A stretch of 64,000 nt of DNA from Flammeovirga sp. OC4 (GCF_000812565.1 NZ_JTAM01000001.1:310001-374000), one strand, 5' to 3'; counted from the stretch's first letter, positions 26,064-36,353 are shown. Notes: a model not told the origin generated them from the letters alone. Numbers and translations are program-made.

Positions 26064-26164
26064 AAAATTCTGTAATCCTTAAATTGCGGTTTGCAATATG
26101 GCTACATAAAATGATTTTTGTATTAATTTTAGTCACTCTTTTTGGAATGATTTACCTTTTTTAG

Positions 26165-26806
26165 ATGATAAAAAAAATTATACTTTTTGATTTTGATGGT
26201 ACAATTGCGGATACATTACCGCTTGTAGAAAGTATCATCCAAAAAATTGGCCCCAGGTATCGATTAGATCTTTCTGAACAAAGAATAAGTGTGTATAAAG
26301 ATTTACCCGCTAAAGAAATTCTTCATAAGATCAAACTTAAAAAGTGGTTGATTCCTTTTTTTGTTTTGGAAATGAAATTCAGATTATATCTACAGAAATC
26401 TTCCATTGTACTTTTCCCTGAAATTAAAAACCAATTAAACCTACTGAGGGAAAAAGGATATGAACTACAGATTTTAAGTTCAAATGCATCAAATACAATA
26501 GAGAAAATCCTCCAAAAAGAAGGTTTAGAAGATACTTTTTCAACGATTCATGCTTCTTCCAAACTTTTCGGGAAACATAAAAAACTAATTGAACTAAAAC
26601 AGCAGCTTGGTCCACATTTGATGTACATAGGTGATGAAGTGCGAGATGCTGATGCCTGCAAAATTGCACAAATCCCAATGATTGCCGTAAGTTGGGGTTA
26701 CAACTCCCCAAAGGTTTTGAGTAAATCTCCAATCTTGGATTTAATAGACCATCAGAAAAATCTCTATCATAAGATTCATCACTATTTTTCTGAAATTCAA
26801 GAGTAA
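26165..26806 (+). CDS. HAD-superfamily hydrolase
   Basis: The 213-residue protein opens with motif I, 'ILFDFDGTIADT', with the nucleophile and acid Asp residues. Motif II is 'QILSSNAS' and the late acidic motif IV is 'MYIGDEVRDADACKIAQIPMIAVSWGY'. The layout resembles phosphoglycolate phosphatase/YqaB-like enzymes that act on small phosphorylated metabolites. The substrate is not determinable. It starts about 100 bp from the divergent permease gene. Confidence 0.9.
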   Translation: MIKKIILFDFDGTIADTLPLVESIIQKIGPRYRLDLSEQRISVYKDLPAKEILHKIKLKKWLIPFFVLEMKFRLYLQKSSIVLFPEIKNQLNLLREKGYELQILSSNASNTIEKILQKEGLEDTFSTIHASSKLFGKHKKLIELKQQLGPHLMYIGDEVRDADACKIAQIPMIAVSWGYNSPKVLSKSPILDLIDHQKNLYHKIHHYFSEIQE

Positions 26807-26947
26807 AAATACTTCAAGCTAAATTCCGATTTGTATCGGATCTAAGTTTATGTATTTTTACTTTACTTTTTTCATTTTAAGTCACAAAACATTTGCTAGA
26901 GTACAGATTCTGTTTCATTTGTTTTGACACTTACTAATCTAAATACA

Positions 26948-29383
26948 ATGAGATCCTCTATAGCAGGTATTATTTCAGCATTTACTTTTTTTTGTATTGT
27001 CGCCTTAGACTCAAAAATTAACAATATTCCTCCATTAGGACGTTTCCTCGATCCTTTTCAAGGTTTTTGGCAAAATGAAGTGAAGAATGAAAAACTTCCA
27101 GAATCCATCCAATTACCTAAAATGATTTCTGAAGGAGTTATTTATTATGACTCTTTATTAATACCACATATTTATTCTGAAAATGAACATGACCTTTACT
27201 ATTTACAAGGATATGTAACGGCAAGGCATAGGCTTTGGCAAATGGATTTCCAAGCCATGGCAGCTGCGGGAAGATTGTCAGAAGTGTTTGGTAATCTTAC
27301 CGTAAAGTACGATAAAGGGATGAGAAGACAAGGACTGCAATATGGTGCAGAACAGTTCATCAAGAGTATTAAAAATGACAAGAAAATGATGTCTGTATTG
27401 AATGCTTATACTAATGGTGTCAATGCATATATTGATCAACTTTCTTATGCTGACTACCCTGTTGAATATAAATTCTTTAATTATAAACCTGAATATTGGA
27501 CTCCGCTTAAAACTGCATTAATTTTTAAGTTCATTCAATATTCACTCTCTGGACCGGATTATGATTTCGAAAATACCAACTCCTTACAACATTTAGGCAA
27601 GAAGAACTTTGACCTTCTGTTTCCAGAAATTTTACCCTTCCAAGAACCTATTGCAAACAATGATTCGATTTGGGACAACTTGGAAGTGATTGAGGTAAAA
27701 GCTCCTCAAAATATGAAACTACTCTCTGGATTAAGAAAACATGCCGTAGAGAAAGATGACCCTGATAATGGAAGTAATAACTGGGTAGTGAGCGGATCAA
27801 AGACAAAAAGTGGGAATCCGATCTTATGTAATGATCCTCACCTTAGTTTAACAATGCCTTCTATCTGGTTTTCTAATCAACTTACTCATCCTAAAGGAAA
27901 TGTAATGGGAATGTCTATTCCTGGTATTCCTTGTGTTGTTGTAGGTTTCAACGAAGATATAGCTTGGGGCGTTACCAGTGCGAGAAGGGATGATAGAGAC
28001 TGGTATAAAATTTTGTTTCAAGACAAATCAAGAACACATTATTTGATTGATAACTATTGGTCAAAAGCTGATTTAAGAATCGAAGAAATCAAAATCAGAG
28101 ATAAGGAAGCACTACTTGATACTGTCCGTTATACTCGATGGGGACCTATTGTTTATGATCAAAATTTTGGAAACTCGGACCAAAAAGAAGGTTATGCCTT
28201 ACGTTGGACAGCACATGATGGTTCTAGAGAATTGAGATCGCTTTACCTTATCAATCATGCAAAGGATTATAAAGATTTTGATAAGGGACTGAGTTATTTC
28301 TCTGGTCCTGCTCTTAATTTTGCCTTCGCCTCTAAAGACAGTACAATAGCCATGAACATCCAAGGTAGATTTCCAAACCGATGGAAAAACCAGGGTAAGT
28401 TTGTATTAGACGGTACTAGGTTGGATACAAAATGGCAAGGCTTCATTCCTAACGAGCACAATATAAGAGTCATCAATCCAAAAAGTGGATATGTTAGTTC
28501 TGCAAACGAACACCCTGCCAACAATAACTATCCTTATTATCACTATGGACAATATTTTGAATACTACAGAAACAGACGTATTCATCAATTATTAGACAGT
28601 GCCAAGGATTTAACTATTGAAGAGTTGTCTGGTATGATGAATGACAACTATAGCTTATTTGCTGAAGAAAATTTAACCTTCATGCTTGATCACCTTAAAA
28701 ACACGGATTTGTCTGATGGTCAAAAAAGCATTTCTGAGGAATTAAGAACTTGGGATTATTGCTATTCACCACAAAATAGTGTTTCTATTTACTTTGAAGA
28801 ATGGGCCAAATCTGTCAGTGATATTATTTGGGATGAATTCCACAATCACCCCTCTAAGGAATATGCTATTCCTACAAGAGTGAACACTTTCTATTTATTA
28901 CAACATAAACCAGATCTGATTTTTATTGATGAATTAGAAACTGCCAAGAAAGAAAATATTGAAGATATTATGACAGAAGCTTTTCTAGCAGCAGTAAAAA
29001 AAGTGGATCAATGGAATACTAAAAACCCTACGCTTGACCTAACTTGGGCGAATTATAAAAATACCATGGTTCAACACTTAGGTCGCCTTCCTGGATTTAA
29101 TATAGAAAATGTTCAAAATGGTGGCTATAGAGGGATTGTCAATGCTACAAAAGAAAAACACGGTCCTAGTTTTAGAATGCTCGTGGAAATGACACCTCAA
29201 GGACCTGAAGCCTACCAAGTGATGCCGGGTGGTCAATCTGGCAACGCTGGAAGTCCTTATTATGACAATATGATTTCAAAATTTGAGAAAGGTGAATTGT
29301 ACAAAGTCATATTCTTTGAAAAAGACGATTACTTAAAAGAGCCACCTCAAGAATTACTTAAATCAGAAAGAATAAAAATTTAA
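26948..29383 (+). CDS. Penicillin-acylase-family Ntn hydrolase
   Basis: From the ATG at 26948 the product has 811 residues with a signal-like N-terminus. An upstream ATG at 26924 is also possible. The autoprocessing site is 'DDPDNGSNNWVVSGSKT', with the catalytic N-terminal Ser of the beta chain at about residue 276. The flanking 'GNPILCNDPHLSLTMPSIWF' and 'FNEDIAWGVTSARRDDRDWY' are typical. Members hydrolyse amides, including penicillins, acyl-homoserine lactones and acyl peptides. Which of these applies cannot be read here. The next gene starts 1 bp after the stop. Confidence 0.93.
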   Translation: MRSSIAGIISAFTFFCIVALDSKINNIPPLGRFLDPFQGFWQNEVKNEKLPESIQLPKMISEGVIYYDSLLIPHIYSENEHDLYYLQGYVTARHRLWQMDFQAMAAAGRLSEVFGNLTVKYDKGMRRQGLQYGAEQFIKSIKNDKKMMSVLNAYTNGVNAYIDQLSYADYPVEYKFFNYKPEYWTPLKTALIFKFIQYSLSGPDYDFENTNSLQHLGKKNFDLLFPEILPFQEPIANNDSIWDNLEVIEVKAPQNMKLLSGLRKHAVEKDDPDNGSNNWVVSGSKTKSGNPILCNDPHLSLTMPSIWFSNQLTHPKGNVMGMSIPGIPCVVVGFNEDIAWGVTSARRDDRDWYKILFQDKSRTHYLIDNYWSKADLRIEEIKIRDKEALLDTVRYTRWGPIVYDQNFGNSDQKEGYALRWTAHDGSRELRSLYLINHAKDYKDFDKGLSYFSGPALNFAFASKDSTIAMNIQGRFPNRWKNQGKFVLDGTRLDTKWQGFIPNEHNIRVINPKSGYVSSANEHPANNNYPYYHYGQYFEYYRNRRIHQLLDSAKDLTIEELSGMMNDNYSLFAEENLTFMLDHLKNTDLSDGQKSISEELRTWDYCYSPQNSVSIYFEEWAKSVSDIIWDEFHNHPSKEYAIPTRVNTFYLLQHKPDLIFIDELETAKKENIEDIMTEAFLAAVKKVDQWNTKNPTLDLTWANYKNTMVQHLGRLPGFNIENVQNGGYRGIVNATKEKHGPSFRMLVEMTPQGPEAYQVMPGGQSGNAGSPYYDNMISKFEKGELYKVIFFEKDDYLKEPPQELLKSERIKI

Positions 29384-29384
29384 C

Positions 29385-29777
29385 ATGTATAATAATTATA
29401 TAATATACGGTGCAAGTATTGCCATAGGATGTAGCTTATTACAGTTGTTTTTTCCTTGGTGGATTATTGCTTTTCCTTGTTTTGCTTTGGGTGTTTTAAA
29501 ACAAAAGCAAAACTTTCTTCCTATCTTCCTTACAGGTTTCATTAGCATTGCTTTGCTTTGGGGAGTTTATGCCGCAATGATCCAAATCTATACAGGTTCA
29601 GAGTTAAGCCATAGAGTAGCTGAAATGTTTAGACTTCCTTCTAATGACTTTGTGGGAATTATCAGTGCTCTTATTGGTGGGTTAACAGGAGGCCTTTCTG
29701 CTCTTTGTGGTGCGTTGATCAAGTGGGCTTCTGTAGATTTAAAACCTGTAGAGAAAACAAATACTTCTTCTGATTAA
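29385..29777 (+). CDS. Small membrane protein, partner of the acylase gene
   Basis: The 130-residue protein has three to four hydrophobic segments (about 7-35, 45-70, 92-118). It includes a Gly-rich helix 'IISALIGGLTGGLSALCGALI'. The stop of the penicillin acylase gene and this ATG are separated by a single base, so they are co-transcribed and probably coupled. No family is recognised. A link to acylase membrane location is conjecture. Confidence 0.75.
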   Translation: MYNNYIIYGASIAIGCSLLQLFFPWWIIAFPCFALGVLKQKQNFLPIFLTGFISIALLWGVYAAMIQIYTGSELSHRVAEMFRLPSNDFVGIISALIGGLTGGLSALCGALIKWASVDLKPVEKTNTSSD

Positions 29778-29854
29778 AGCTTAGCCTTAAATAGGGATCA
29801 ATGGAAAGCTCAAAAATTCTACTTAATATTTATCAAGAATTTTGAACAAGTGAT

Positions 29855-29862
29855 TATATTTG
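29855..29862 (+). promoter_or_regulatory. Candidate -7 promoter box of purB
   Basis: TATATTTG fits the Bacteroidota -7 consensus TAnnTTTG and lies 39 nt before the ATG at 29901. A matching -33 TTTG at correct spacing was not seen (the nearest is a TTTA at 29829). The call rests on the -7 box alone. Confidence 0.4.
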
Positions 29863-29900
29863 CGACTTGAAAAGTTTTTCACAATTTTCCTATAACAAAA

Positions 29901-31244
29901 ATGGAGCTAAATCAACTAAGTGCGGTATCACCTATTGATGGCAGATACAGAAGTAAAACCTCATCTTTATCAGAATATTTCTCTGAATATGCGTTGATAA
30001 GATATAGAGTTTGGGTAGAAATTGAATACTTCATTGCTTTATGTGAGTCACCACTTCCACAACTAGAAGGTTTTGATAAATCTTTATACGCTCCAATCAG
30101 AAAAATCTATCAAGAATTCAGCTTAGAAGACGCTGAAAAAGTAAAGGAGTTTGAGAAAGTAACAAACCATGATGTTAAGTCTGTTGAATATTTCATCAAA
30201 GAAAAATTTGACGATTTAGGTATCAAAGAGCAAAAAGAATTTGTTCACTTCGGTTTAACTTCTCAAGATGTAAACAACACTGCAATTCCTCTTTCTTTAA
30301 AGAAAGCTAACGAGGATGTTGTTATCCCAATGATCGAAGAAGTAATCTCAATGATTGACGTATTGGCTAATGAGTGGGAAAAGCAACCTATTCTTGCTTT
30401 AACTCACGGTCAACCTGCTTCACCTTCTCGTTTGGGTAAAGAATTCAAAGTATTTAGCTACAGAGCTAAAAAACAATTGGAAGCATTAAAGCAAATTCCT
30501 TACTCTGCTAAATTTGGTGGTGCTACAGGTAACTTCAATGCCCACCACGTAGCATACCCTACTATTGACTGGGTAGAATTTGGTAATGACTTCGTGAACG
30601 AGCAATTAGGTTTAGACCGTTCTCAATTCACTACTCAAATTGAAAACTACGACAACCTTGCCGCTTTATTTGACGGTTTCAAAAGAATCAACACGATCTT
30701 AATTGATTTATCGAGAGATATCTGGCAGTACGTTTCAATGCGTTACTTCAAGCAAAAAATCAATAAGAACGAAGTAGGTTCTTCTGCCATGCCTCACAAA
30801 GTAAACCCTATCGATTTTGAAAACGCTGAGGGTAACTTGGGTATTGCTTCTGCTATTTTAGAACACTTAGCAGTAAAATTACCTATCTCAAGATTACAAA
30901 GAGACCTTACTGACTCTACTGTATTGAGAAACATCGGTGTACCATTAGGACATATTCTTATTGCTTTACAGTCACTTCAAAAAGGTTTGAATAAGTTAGA
31001 ATTAAACGCTGACCAACTTCAAGCTGATTTAGAAGACAACTGGGCAGTAGTTGCCGAAGCAATTCAAACAGTATTAAGAAGAGAAGGTATTCCTAACCCT
31101 TATGAAATGTTGAAAGACTTAACGCGTAAGAATGAAAAAATTACTGCTGAAAGTATTTCTGTATTCATCGGTGGTTTAGACGTACCAGAAAATATCAAAG
31201 AAGAATTGAAGAAAATTACTCCTTATAACTATACAGGAATTTAA
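29901..31244 (+). CDS. purB: Adenylosuccinate lyase
   Basis: This 447-residue enzyme catalyses two steps: SAICAR to AICAR in purine synthesis, and adenylosuccinate to AMP. It carries the superfamily signature 'GSSAMPHKVNPIDFENAEGN', with the mobile catalytic Ser, and 'HFGLTSQDVNNTA' and 'ALTHGQPASPSRLGKE' with the catalytic His region. Length and motif order match E. coli-type PurB. It is a single-gene unit with its own terminator. Confidence 0.97.
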   Translation: MELNQLSAVSPIDGRYRSKTSSLSEYFSEYALIRYRVWVEIEYFIALCESPLPQLEGFDKSLYAPIRKIYQEFSLEDAEKVKEFEKVTNHDVKSVEYFIKEKFDDLGIKEQKEFVHFGLTSQDVNNTAIPLSLKKANEDVVIPMIEEVISMIDVLANEWEKQPILALTHGQPASPSRLGKEFKVFSYRAKKQLEALKQIPYSAKFGGATGNFNAHHVAYPTIDWVEFGNDFVNEQLGLDRSQFTTQIENYDNLAALFDGFKRINTILIDLSRDIWQYVSMRYFKQKINKNEVGSSAMPHKVNPIDFENAEGNLGIASAILEHLAVKLPISRLQRDLTDSTVLRNIGVPLGHILIALQSLQKGLNKLELNADQLQADLEDNWAVVAEAIQTVLRREGIPNPYEMLKDLTRKNEKITAESISVFIGGLDVPENIKEELKKITPYNYTGI

Positions 31245-31267
31245 TCCACCTCACTTCTTTAAAACTT

Positions 31268-31303
31268 AAGGGGTTTGACTTATCTGAGTCAAACCCCTTT
31301 TCT
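31268..31303. terminator. Terminator between purB and the propeller sensor
   Basis: AAGGGGTTTGAC (31268-31279) pairs perfectly with GTCAAACCCCTT (31288-31299) and is followed by a T-rich tail on the plus strand. Convergent genes end on both sides (31244 and 31304), so it may work both ways, more strongly for purB. Confidence 0.9.
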
Positions 31304-34300
31304 TTATATTAAAATACCCATTATGGTAATATCATCTCTTTGATCTTCTTTACCTTGATGCAGTTCTAAAAGTTGATTTAGTTGCTCTTTTTGAGTTTTC
31401 AGAGGTAACCTTCCTACACTTTTTAATAGGTTCTCGAACATTATTCTCCCTATTTTTTTCCTTTGAGTATTATTTTGGTCAATGTAACCATCAGTTGTTA
31501 AATAAATCACGGTATTCTTATCTAACATTATTTCATTATTTTCAAATTCTCGACCTTTACGCTGTACTCCTCCAATTGCTTTTTTACTTCCATTAATTAT
31601 ATGAAGTTCTTCATCGGCTCTTGAGAAATAGTACAGAGGACGTTTAGCTCCAGCAAAAACTATTTTATTCTTATTTCCTTGAGGAGTAATCTTACATAAA
31701 CAAATATCCATACCATCAGTGTTGGCAGATGTATCTTGTTTTAGTGCTTTTCTCACTCTTTGATGTAACCTCTCTAAAATTTCTTTTGGATCATCAATTT
31801 TCAATTCATTAATAATATAATTGAAAGACGCACTCCCTATCATACTCATAAATGCACCAGGAACACCGTGACCTGTACAATCAATTACCGCAATCAATAA
31901 ACTACCATTACTTTGTCCTACCCAATAAAAATCACCTGCAACAATGTCTTTCGCTTTGTAAATTAAAAAATACTCATCAAAAACGGTTGCTAAATAATCA
32001 TCACTTGGAAGTACTGCCGTCTGAATAGTCTGAGCATATCTAACACTATTAGTAATGTGATTATGTTGCGACTTTAAGGTTTCATTTTGAGTTTGTAATA
32101 CCTCATTTTTTTCTTCGATATAATTTCTTTGAGCAAGAATTTCTTCTTGCTGTTGCACTAACTCCTCATTCTGAACGGTAATTTCATTTTTTTGAAGTTG
32201 AAGGGCTTCATTTTGTTTTGTGATTTCTTTTTGTTGTTCTGAAAGCTCTTCATTTTGAGCAACAACTTCCTCGGTACGTTCTTGAACAATCAGTTCCAAC
32301 TTTCTTTGTTCTTTGATCAGTTTCTTGGTTCTGTATTTATAAAAAGAAATAAACGCACCAATCATAGAAAATAAGACAAAAAGTCGAAACCAAATCGTTT
32401 TCCACCATGGTGGTAATATTATAATTCTAATACTCGTTCCCTCTTCATTCCAAACGTTATGATTATTGGATGCAATCACCTTAAATGTATAACTCCCCGC
32501 ATCTAAATTGGTGTAAGTTGCTGTCCTTCTATTCCCATCTCTCCATTGATTATCGAAACCTTCTAACTTATACTTATATTGATTTCTTTCAGAGTGAGTA
32601 TAATTCAATGCCGCAAAATCGATACTAAAAACTGATTGCTCATAAGTAAGAATAATTTGTTCAGTTTCTTCAATGACATCTGTTAGAGGAGAACCCTCTT
32701 CTTCTAGGTTTACTTTTTCATTAAACAGTTGAAAGTTGGTGAAAACGACAGGAGGTGCAATTGTATTTTTTTTCACATCAAGTGGATCGAATAAAGTCGC
32801 TCCGCTACTATTACCAAAAAGTAGTTTACCGTTAGTTAATTTGAATACACTTCCTTTATTGAATTCTCCGTCTTGCGAAAGACTTGTTCCCAAATAATTT
32901 ACAAATGTTTTTGTCTTAGGGTCAAACCTAGCAATATTATTTTTAGCGGACACCCAAATATAGCCTTCTTCGTCTTGAACCAGTGCTCTAATTTCAGGAC
33001 TAACTAAACCTTCCTTTGTTCCATAGGTTTTAAAAACTCCTTTTTTAGAATCAAAGTTTGATAATCCATTGGAAGTACTCACCCATATTTCACCCTCTTT
33101 TGTTTCAATAACTTGAGTAGGCACCGCTCCACCAATTGAAGTTGAATCTGCATCATTGGGTACAAAAAACCTTAATTCCTTTGTATTCAAATTATACACA
33201 TATAAACCATAGTAACTATTAAAGTATAATTCTTGTTGGCTACTTTCGAAGATGTTAAAGAACACATTTGACGACTGATTGCCAGTTATTGGAAGAATAC
33301 TTTTAGAGGTGGTGTTGGTTTTAGGATTAAACATAACCAATCCTTCATCGTGAGCTATCATCCAGAAATTGCCCTTACTATCTTCATACACTTTCCATAT
33401 ATTATTATTAGGTATAGAAGCGATTTGTGAAGGGTCATGTAGATAGTTTTTAAAAGTCTCTTTTATTGGATCAAACACACTTAACCCTCCTGCCCATGTC
33501 CCTAGCCATAATCTTTTATCTTTTCCTTTTGTAATGGATAAAATAGAATTTGAGCTTACGCTTTTGGGATTGCCAGCGTCATAGTTCAAAACAGACATTC
33601 TCTTAGACCGCTTATCAAAAACATTTAATCCTCCACCATCAGTACCAAAATAAATTTTTTGTTGATCCTCATAAAAAGACATTACACTGTTGTTTGTCAA
33701 TAATTCATAACCTCCTCTATCTTTTGAAATCAAGCTAAAAGCATTCGTTTGAGCATCACAATAATTTAACCCTTTACGAAAACCTCCTATCCATATATTA
33801 CTTGAATTATCCTTGAAAAACCGAAGTATGTGGTTTTCAGAAAGGCTATTCGGGTCATTCACTTTGTTCTGAATATAATCGTGTGCATTATTTTGAGGGT
33901 TGAGTACAATCACTCCATGTGAAGAAGAGCCTAACCAAATTCTATCATTGACTTCTAAAATATCCCAAATTACATTTGTTGCTAAAGAAACATGTTGAAA
34001 TTTCTTTGTGTTATGATTTAACTCAAATAACCCTCCACCATCTGTTCCTACTCTTATTTTGCCATTTTGATCTTGGTGTATAACTTCAATATGATCATTT
34101 GTAAGTCCTCCCAGGTTAGATGACTTATAAACCCTTTGCGTTATTCCTGAAGTATTGAGAACATATACCCCATCATTCTTAGTCCCTACCCAGATCTCAT
34201 TTTCTTTAGAAATCAATAGATTAGTAACATGTTTACCAAACAAACTCTTTACTACTTCTTTTTTCTGGATATCAAATAAGTACAATCCTTTTAAACCACC

Positions 34301-34741
34301 TATCAAAAAATAGCCTGGCTTGAGAAGTTTTATATCTTTAATATCCACTAACTTTTGGTGAATCACTCGCTGAAAACAGTCCTTTTCCCTATTGTAGTAA
34401 TCTATTCCTCCAGAATTTCCGACCCAAAGGATTCCATTATCATCTTCAATGATACAATTTATGTAATCCGAATTTAGGGTATTCTCATTTTTACTTGACT
34501 TTTTATAGTTTCTAAAGTTATAACCATCATACCGGTTTAAACCACTTTCGGTTGCAAACCACATAAAGCCTTTTTGATCTTGATATATATCTCTCACATG
34601 AACATGAGATAATCCATCTTGGATACTTAAACGTTCAAAATTGTATGACGTTTTTTCTGGAAATTGACCATATATTTTCAATGGTGTGACGAATATGATC
34701 AGGTAAATTGTAATTAACAGTAATTGCCCAGTTTTGTACAT
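31304..34741 (-). CDS. Two-component-regulator propeller sensor fused to SpoIIE PP2C phosphatase
   Basis: The 1145-residue protein has a signal peptide and a long series of Reg_prop beta-propeller repeats (about 30-680, e.g. 'DIYQDQKGFMWFATESGLNRYDG'). A Y_Y_Y domain follows (about 690-770, 'NQYKYKLEGFDNQW'), then one membrane helix (about 780-803). Next come a heptad-rich coiled coil (about 805-895, with repeated 'QNEEL/EIxxQ') and a SpoIIE PP2C phosphatase (about 900-1145) containing 'IVAGDFYWVGQ' and 'VIDCTGHGVPGAFMSMIG'. In Bacteroidota this periplasmic sensor usually drives a histidine kinase. Here the output is a serine/threonine phosphatase. Such propellers often sense polysaccharides. 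Confidence 0.95.
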   Translation of the reverse strand: MYKTGQLLLITIYLIIFVTPLKIYGQFPEKTSYNFERLSIQDGLSHVHVRDIYQDQKGFMWFATESGLNRYDGYNFRNYKKSSKNENTLNSDYINCIIEDDNGILWVGNSGGIDYYNREKDCFQRVIHQKLVDIKDIKLLKPGYFLIGGLKGLYLFDIQKKEVVKSLFGKHVTNLLISKENEIWVGTKNDGVYVLNTSGITQRVYKSSNLGGLTNDHIEVIHQDQNGKIRVGTDGGGLFELNHNTKKFQHVSLATNVIWDILEVNDRIWLGSSSHGVIVLNPQNNAHDYIQNKVNDPNSLSENHILRFFKDNSSNIWIGGFRKGLNYCDAQTNAFSLISKDRGGYELLTNNSVMSFYEDQQKIYFGTDGGGLNVFDKRSKRMSVLNYDAGNPKSVSSNSILSITKGKDKRLWLGTWAGGLSVFDPIKETFKNYLHDPSQIASIPNNNIWKVYEDSKGNFWMIAHDEGLVMFNPKTNTTSKSILPITGNQSSNVFFNIFESSQQELYFNSYYGLYVYNLNTKELRFFVPNDADSTSIGGAVPTQVIETKEGEIWVSTSNGLSNFDSKKGVFKTYGTKEGLVSPEIRALVQDEEGYIWVSAKNNIARFDPKTKTFVNYLGTSLSQDGEFNKGSVFKLTNGKLLFGNSSGATLFDPLDVKKNTIAPPVVFTNFQLFNEKVNLEEEGSPLTDVIEETEQIILTYEQSVFSIDFAALNYTHSERNQYKYKLEGFDNQWRDGNRRTATYTNLDAGSYTFKVIASNNHNVWNEEGTSIRIIILPPWWKTIWFRLFVLFSMIGAFISFYKYRTKKLIKEQRKLELIVQERTEEVVAQNEELSEQQKEITKQNEALQLQKNEITVQNEELVQQQEEILAQRNYIEEKNEVLQTQNETLKSQHNHITNSVRYAQTIQTAVLPSDDYLATVFDEYFLIYKAKDIVAGDFYWVGQSNGSLLIAVIDCTGHGVPGAFMSMIGSASFNYIINELKIDDPKEILERLHQRVRKALKQDTSANTDGMDICLCKITPQGNKNKIVFAGAKRPLYYFSRADEELHIINGSKKAIGGVQRKGREFENNEIMLDKNTVIYLTTDGYIDQNNTQRKKIGRIMFENLLKSVGRLPLKTQKEQLNQLLELHQGKEDQRDDITIMGILI

Positions 34742-34898
34742 GTTGACTTCTAATAAATAAGAGAGTGTAGTTCAATTCATTTTCATAAGCATAGATCACT
34801 TAAAATAAGTGTACCTGCAACACCAATTTAACAACCATGTTAGAATAATGCAATAAAAACTAAATATAGTTTCATTACACATTGATAATGAAGACAAT

Positions 34899-34933
34899 AA
34901 AAAAAGGCTATGATACAATGATCACAACCTTTT
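34899..34933 (-). terminator. Terminator of queA
   Basis: On the minus strand AAAAGGTTGTGAT pairs imperfectly with ATCATAGCCTTTT across the loop CATTGT and is followed by T residues. It lies about 25 bp beyond the queA stop. Confidence 0.7.
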
Positions 34934-34955
34934 AAATATATTTTCTTTTATTATA

Positions 34956-36176
34956 CTAACTTCTGAATAATAAAGAAGAATCACCGTAACTCAGGAAACG
35001 GTAATCATTGTCCAAAGCAGCGTTATATACTTTTCTCCAATCCTCACCAATAAACGCAGCGATCAATAATACTAATGTTGTACTTGGCAAATGGAAATTA
35101 GTCACCAATGCATCAATTACTTTAAAATCATAACCTGGCATAATGAAAATTGAAGTTTCACCACTTAAAGTGTCTACTCCTCTTTCTTCCATTAAATCTA
35201 AAACAGCCTGGAAAGCTTCTTTTCTTGAAGGTAAATCTTGGTTCGCTTTCTCATAAGGCTCCAATTTTTTCACATCAAAACTAGCATTTTTATCTTCTAA
35301 TACTCGTACACCATACCAATATGTACTTTCCAGAGTCCTCATTGAAGTTGTGCCTACGCAAGCTACTTTTTTGGCATGGATTAGTGCTTTTATATTCTCT
35401 TTTGTAACAATGATTTGCTCATTGTGCATATCATGATCCGTTACAATATCAGATGAAATAGGTTTGAATGTACCTGCACTTACATGAAGTGTCACTTCTT
35501 CTTCTCTTACACCCTTGTCTGCTAATTGTTTTAAAACTGCTTCAGTAAAGTGTAAACCGGCAGTTGGTGCAGCAACAGCTCCTTCATTTTTAGAGTAAAC
35601 CGTTTGATAAGTATCCTTATCTTCTTCAGTAGCTTCTCTTTTGATATAAGGAGGAAGTGGAGTATTACCCGCAGCCGAAATAATATCTACAAATTTCAGA
35701 TCAGCATTTTCCCATTCAAACTTTACATACCTTTTGGTACGGTCTTCGTGACTCACCGTCAACTTCTCAATCTTCCCTTCTACCTCAACAGCAGCTTCAA
35801 GCTTTTGATCTTTCCAACGTTTGAAATTACCGATGGCACATTCCCAAACTGTGCCACTTTCTGCTAACATTGCAGCAGAAATATCTTTGGTAGGAGCTAC
35901 TGGATTTAAAAGGAAAACTTCTATTTGAGCACCTGTTTCTTTTTTGAAATAAAGTCTAGCAGGTAAAACCTTTGTGTTATTAAAAAACAAAGTATAAGAA
36001 TCATCGAATTCATTTACGATGTCTTTGAATATTTTATGCTCAATGTTTCCACCTTTGTAAAGCATCAACTTGGATTCATCTCTTGGTGAATGAGGATGCT
36101 TTGCAATTCTTTCTGTTGGCAGTTCATACTGGTATTCTGCCAGGTCGATTTGAGGTAATTTAATATCGTTTTCCAT
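34956..36176 (-). CDS. queA: S-adenosylmethionine:tRNA ribosyltransferase-isomerase
   Basis: The 406-residue enzyme transfers ribose from SAM to preQ1-modified tRNA, giving epoxyqueuosine. Its motifs match the family: 'DYTLFFNNTKVLPARLYFKKETGAQIEVFLL', 'YQTVYSKNEGAVAAPTAGLHFT', 'EVTLHVSAGTFKPI' and 'NFHLPSTTLVLLIAAFIG'. It is slightly longer than E. coli QueA (356) through an internal insertion near residues 270-310. It is flanked by hairpins and divergent from pyrD, so it is likely monocistronic. Confidence 0.96.
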   Translation of the reverse strand: MENDIKLPQIDLAEYQYELPTERIAKHPHSPRDESKLMLYKGGNIEHKIFKDIVNEFDDSYTLFFNNTKVLPARLYFKKETGAQIEVFLLNPVAPTKDISAAMLAESGTVWECAIGNFKRWKDQKLEAAVEVEGKIEKLTVSHEDRTKRYVKFEWENADLKFVDIISAAGNTPLPPYIKREATEEDKDTYQTVYSKNEGAVAAPTAGLHFTEAVLKQLADKGVREEEVTLHVSAGTFKPISSDIVTDHDMHNEQIIVTKENIKALIHAKKVACVGTTSMRTLESTYWYGVRVLEDKNASFDVKKLEPYEKANQDLPSRKEAFQAVLDLMEERGVDTLSGETSIFIMPGYDFKVIDALVTNFHLPSTTLVLLIAAFIGEDWRKVYNAALDNDYRFLSYGDSSLLFRS

Positions 36177-36353
36177 GCTTTCTATTTTTCAAGACTGCAA
36201 ATGTCGGTATTTCATCCAAATGAACAAAACACTCTCGATTAATAGTTGATAATTCATTCGAAGTAGGAACTTTATGTTTTCATCTTTTGAGTATTCCGCA
36301 TCCCCTCCTCATTAAAAATTACAATTTCATATCATAATCTGCTTAATTCTAAC

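Noticed and set aside
25612-26082. 156-residue frame opposite the permease gene
   Set aside because: It is a shadow of the FecCD gene. Its composition (Pro/Ile-rich) is the complement of membrane helices and has no start context.
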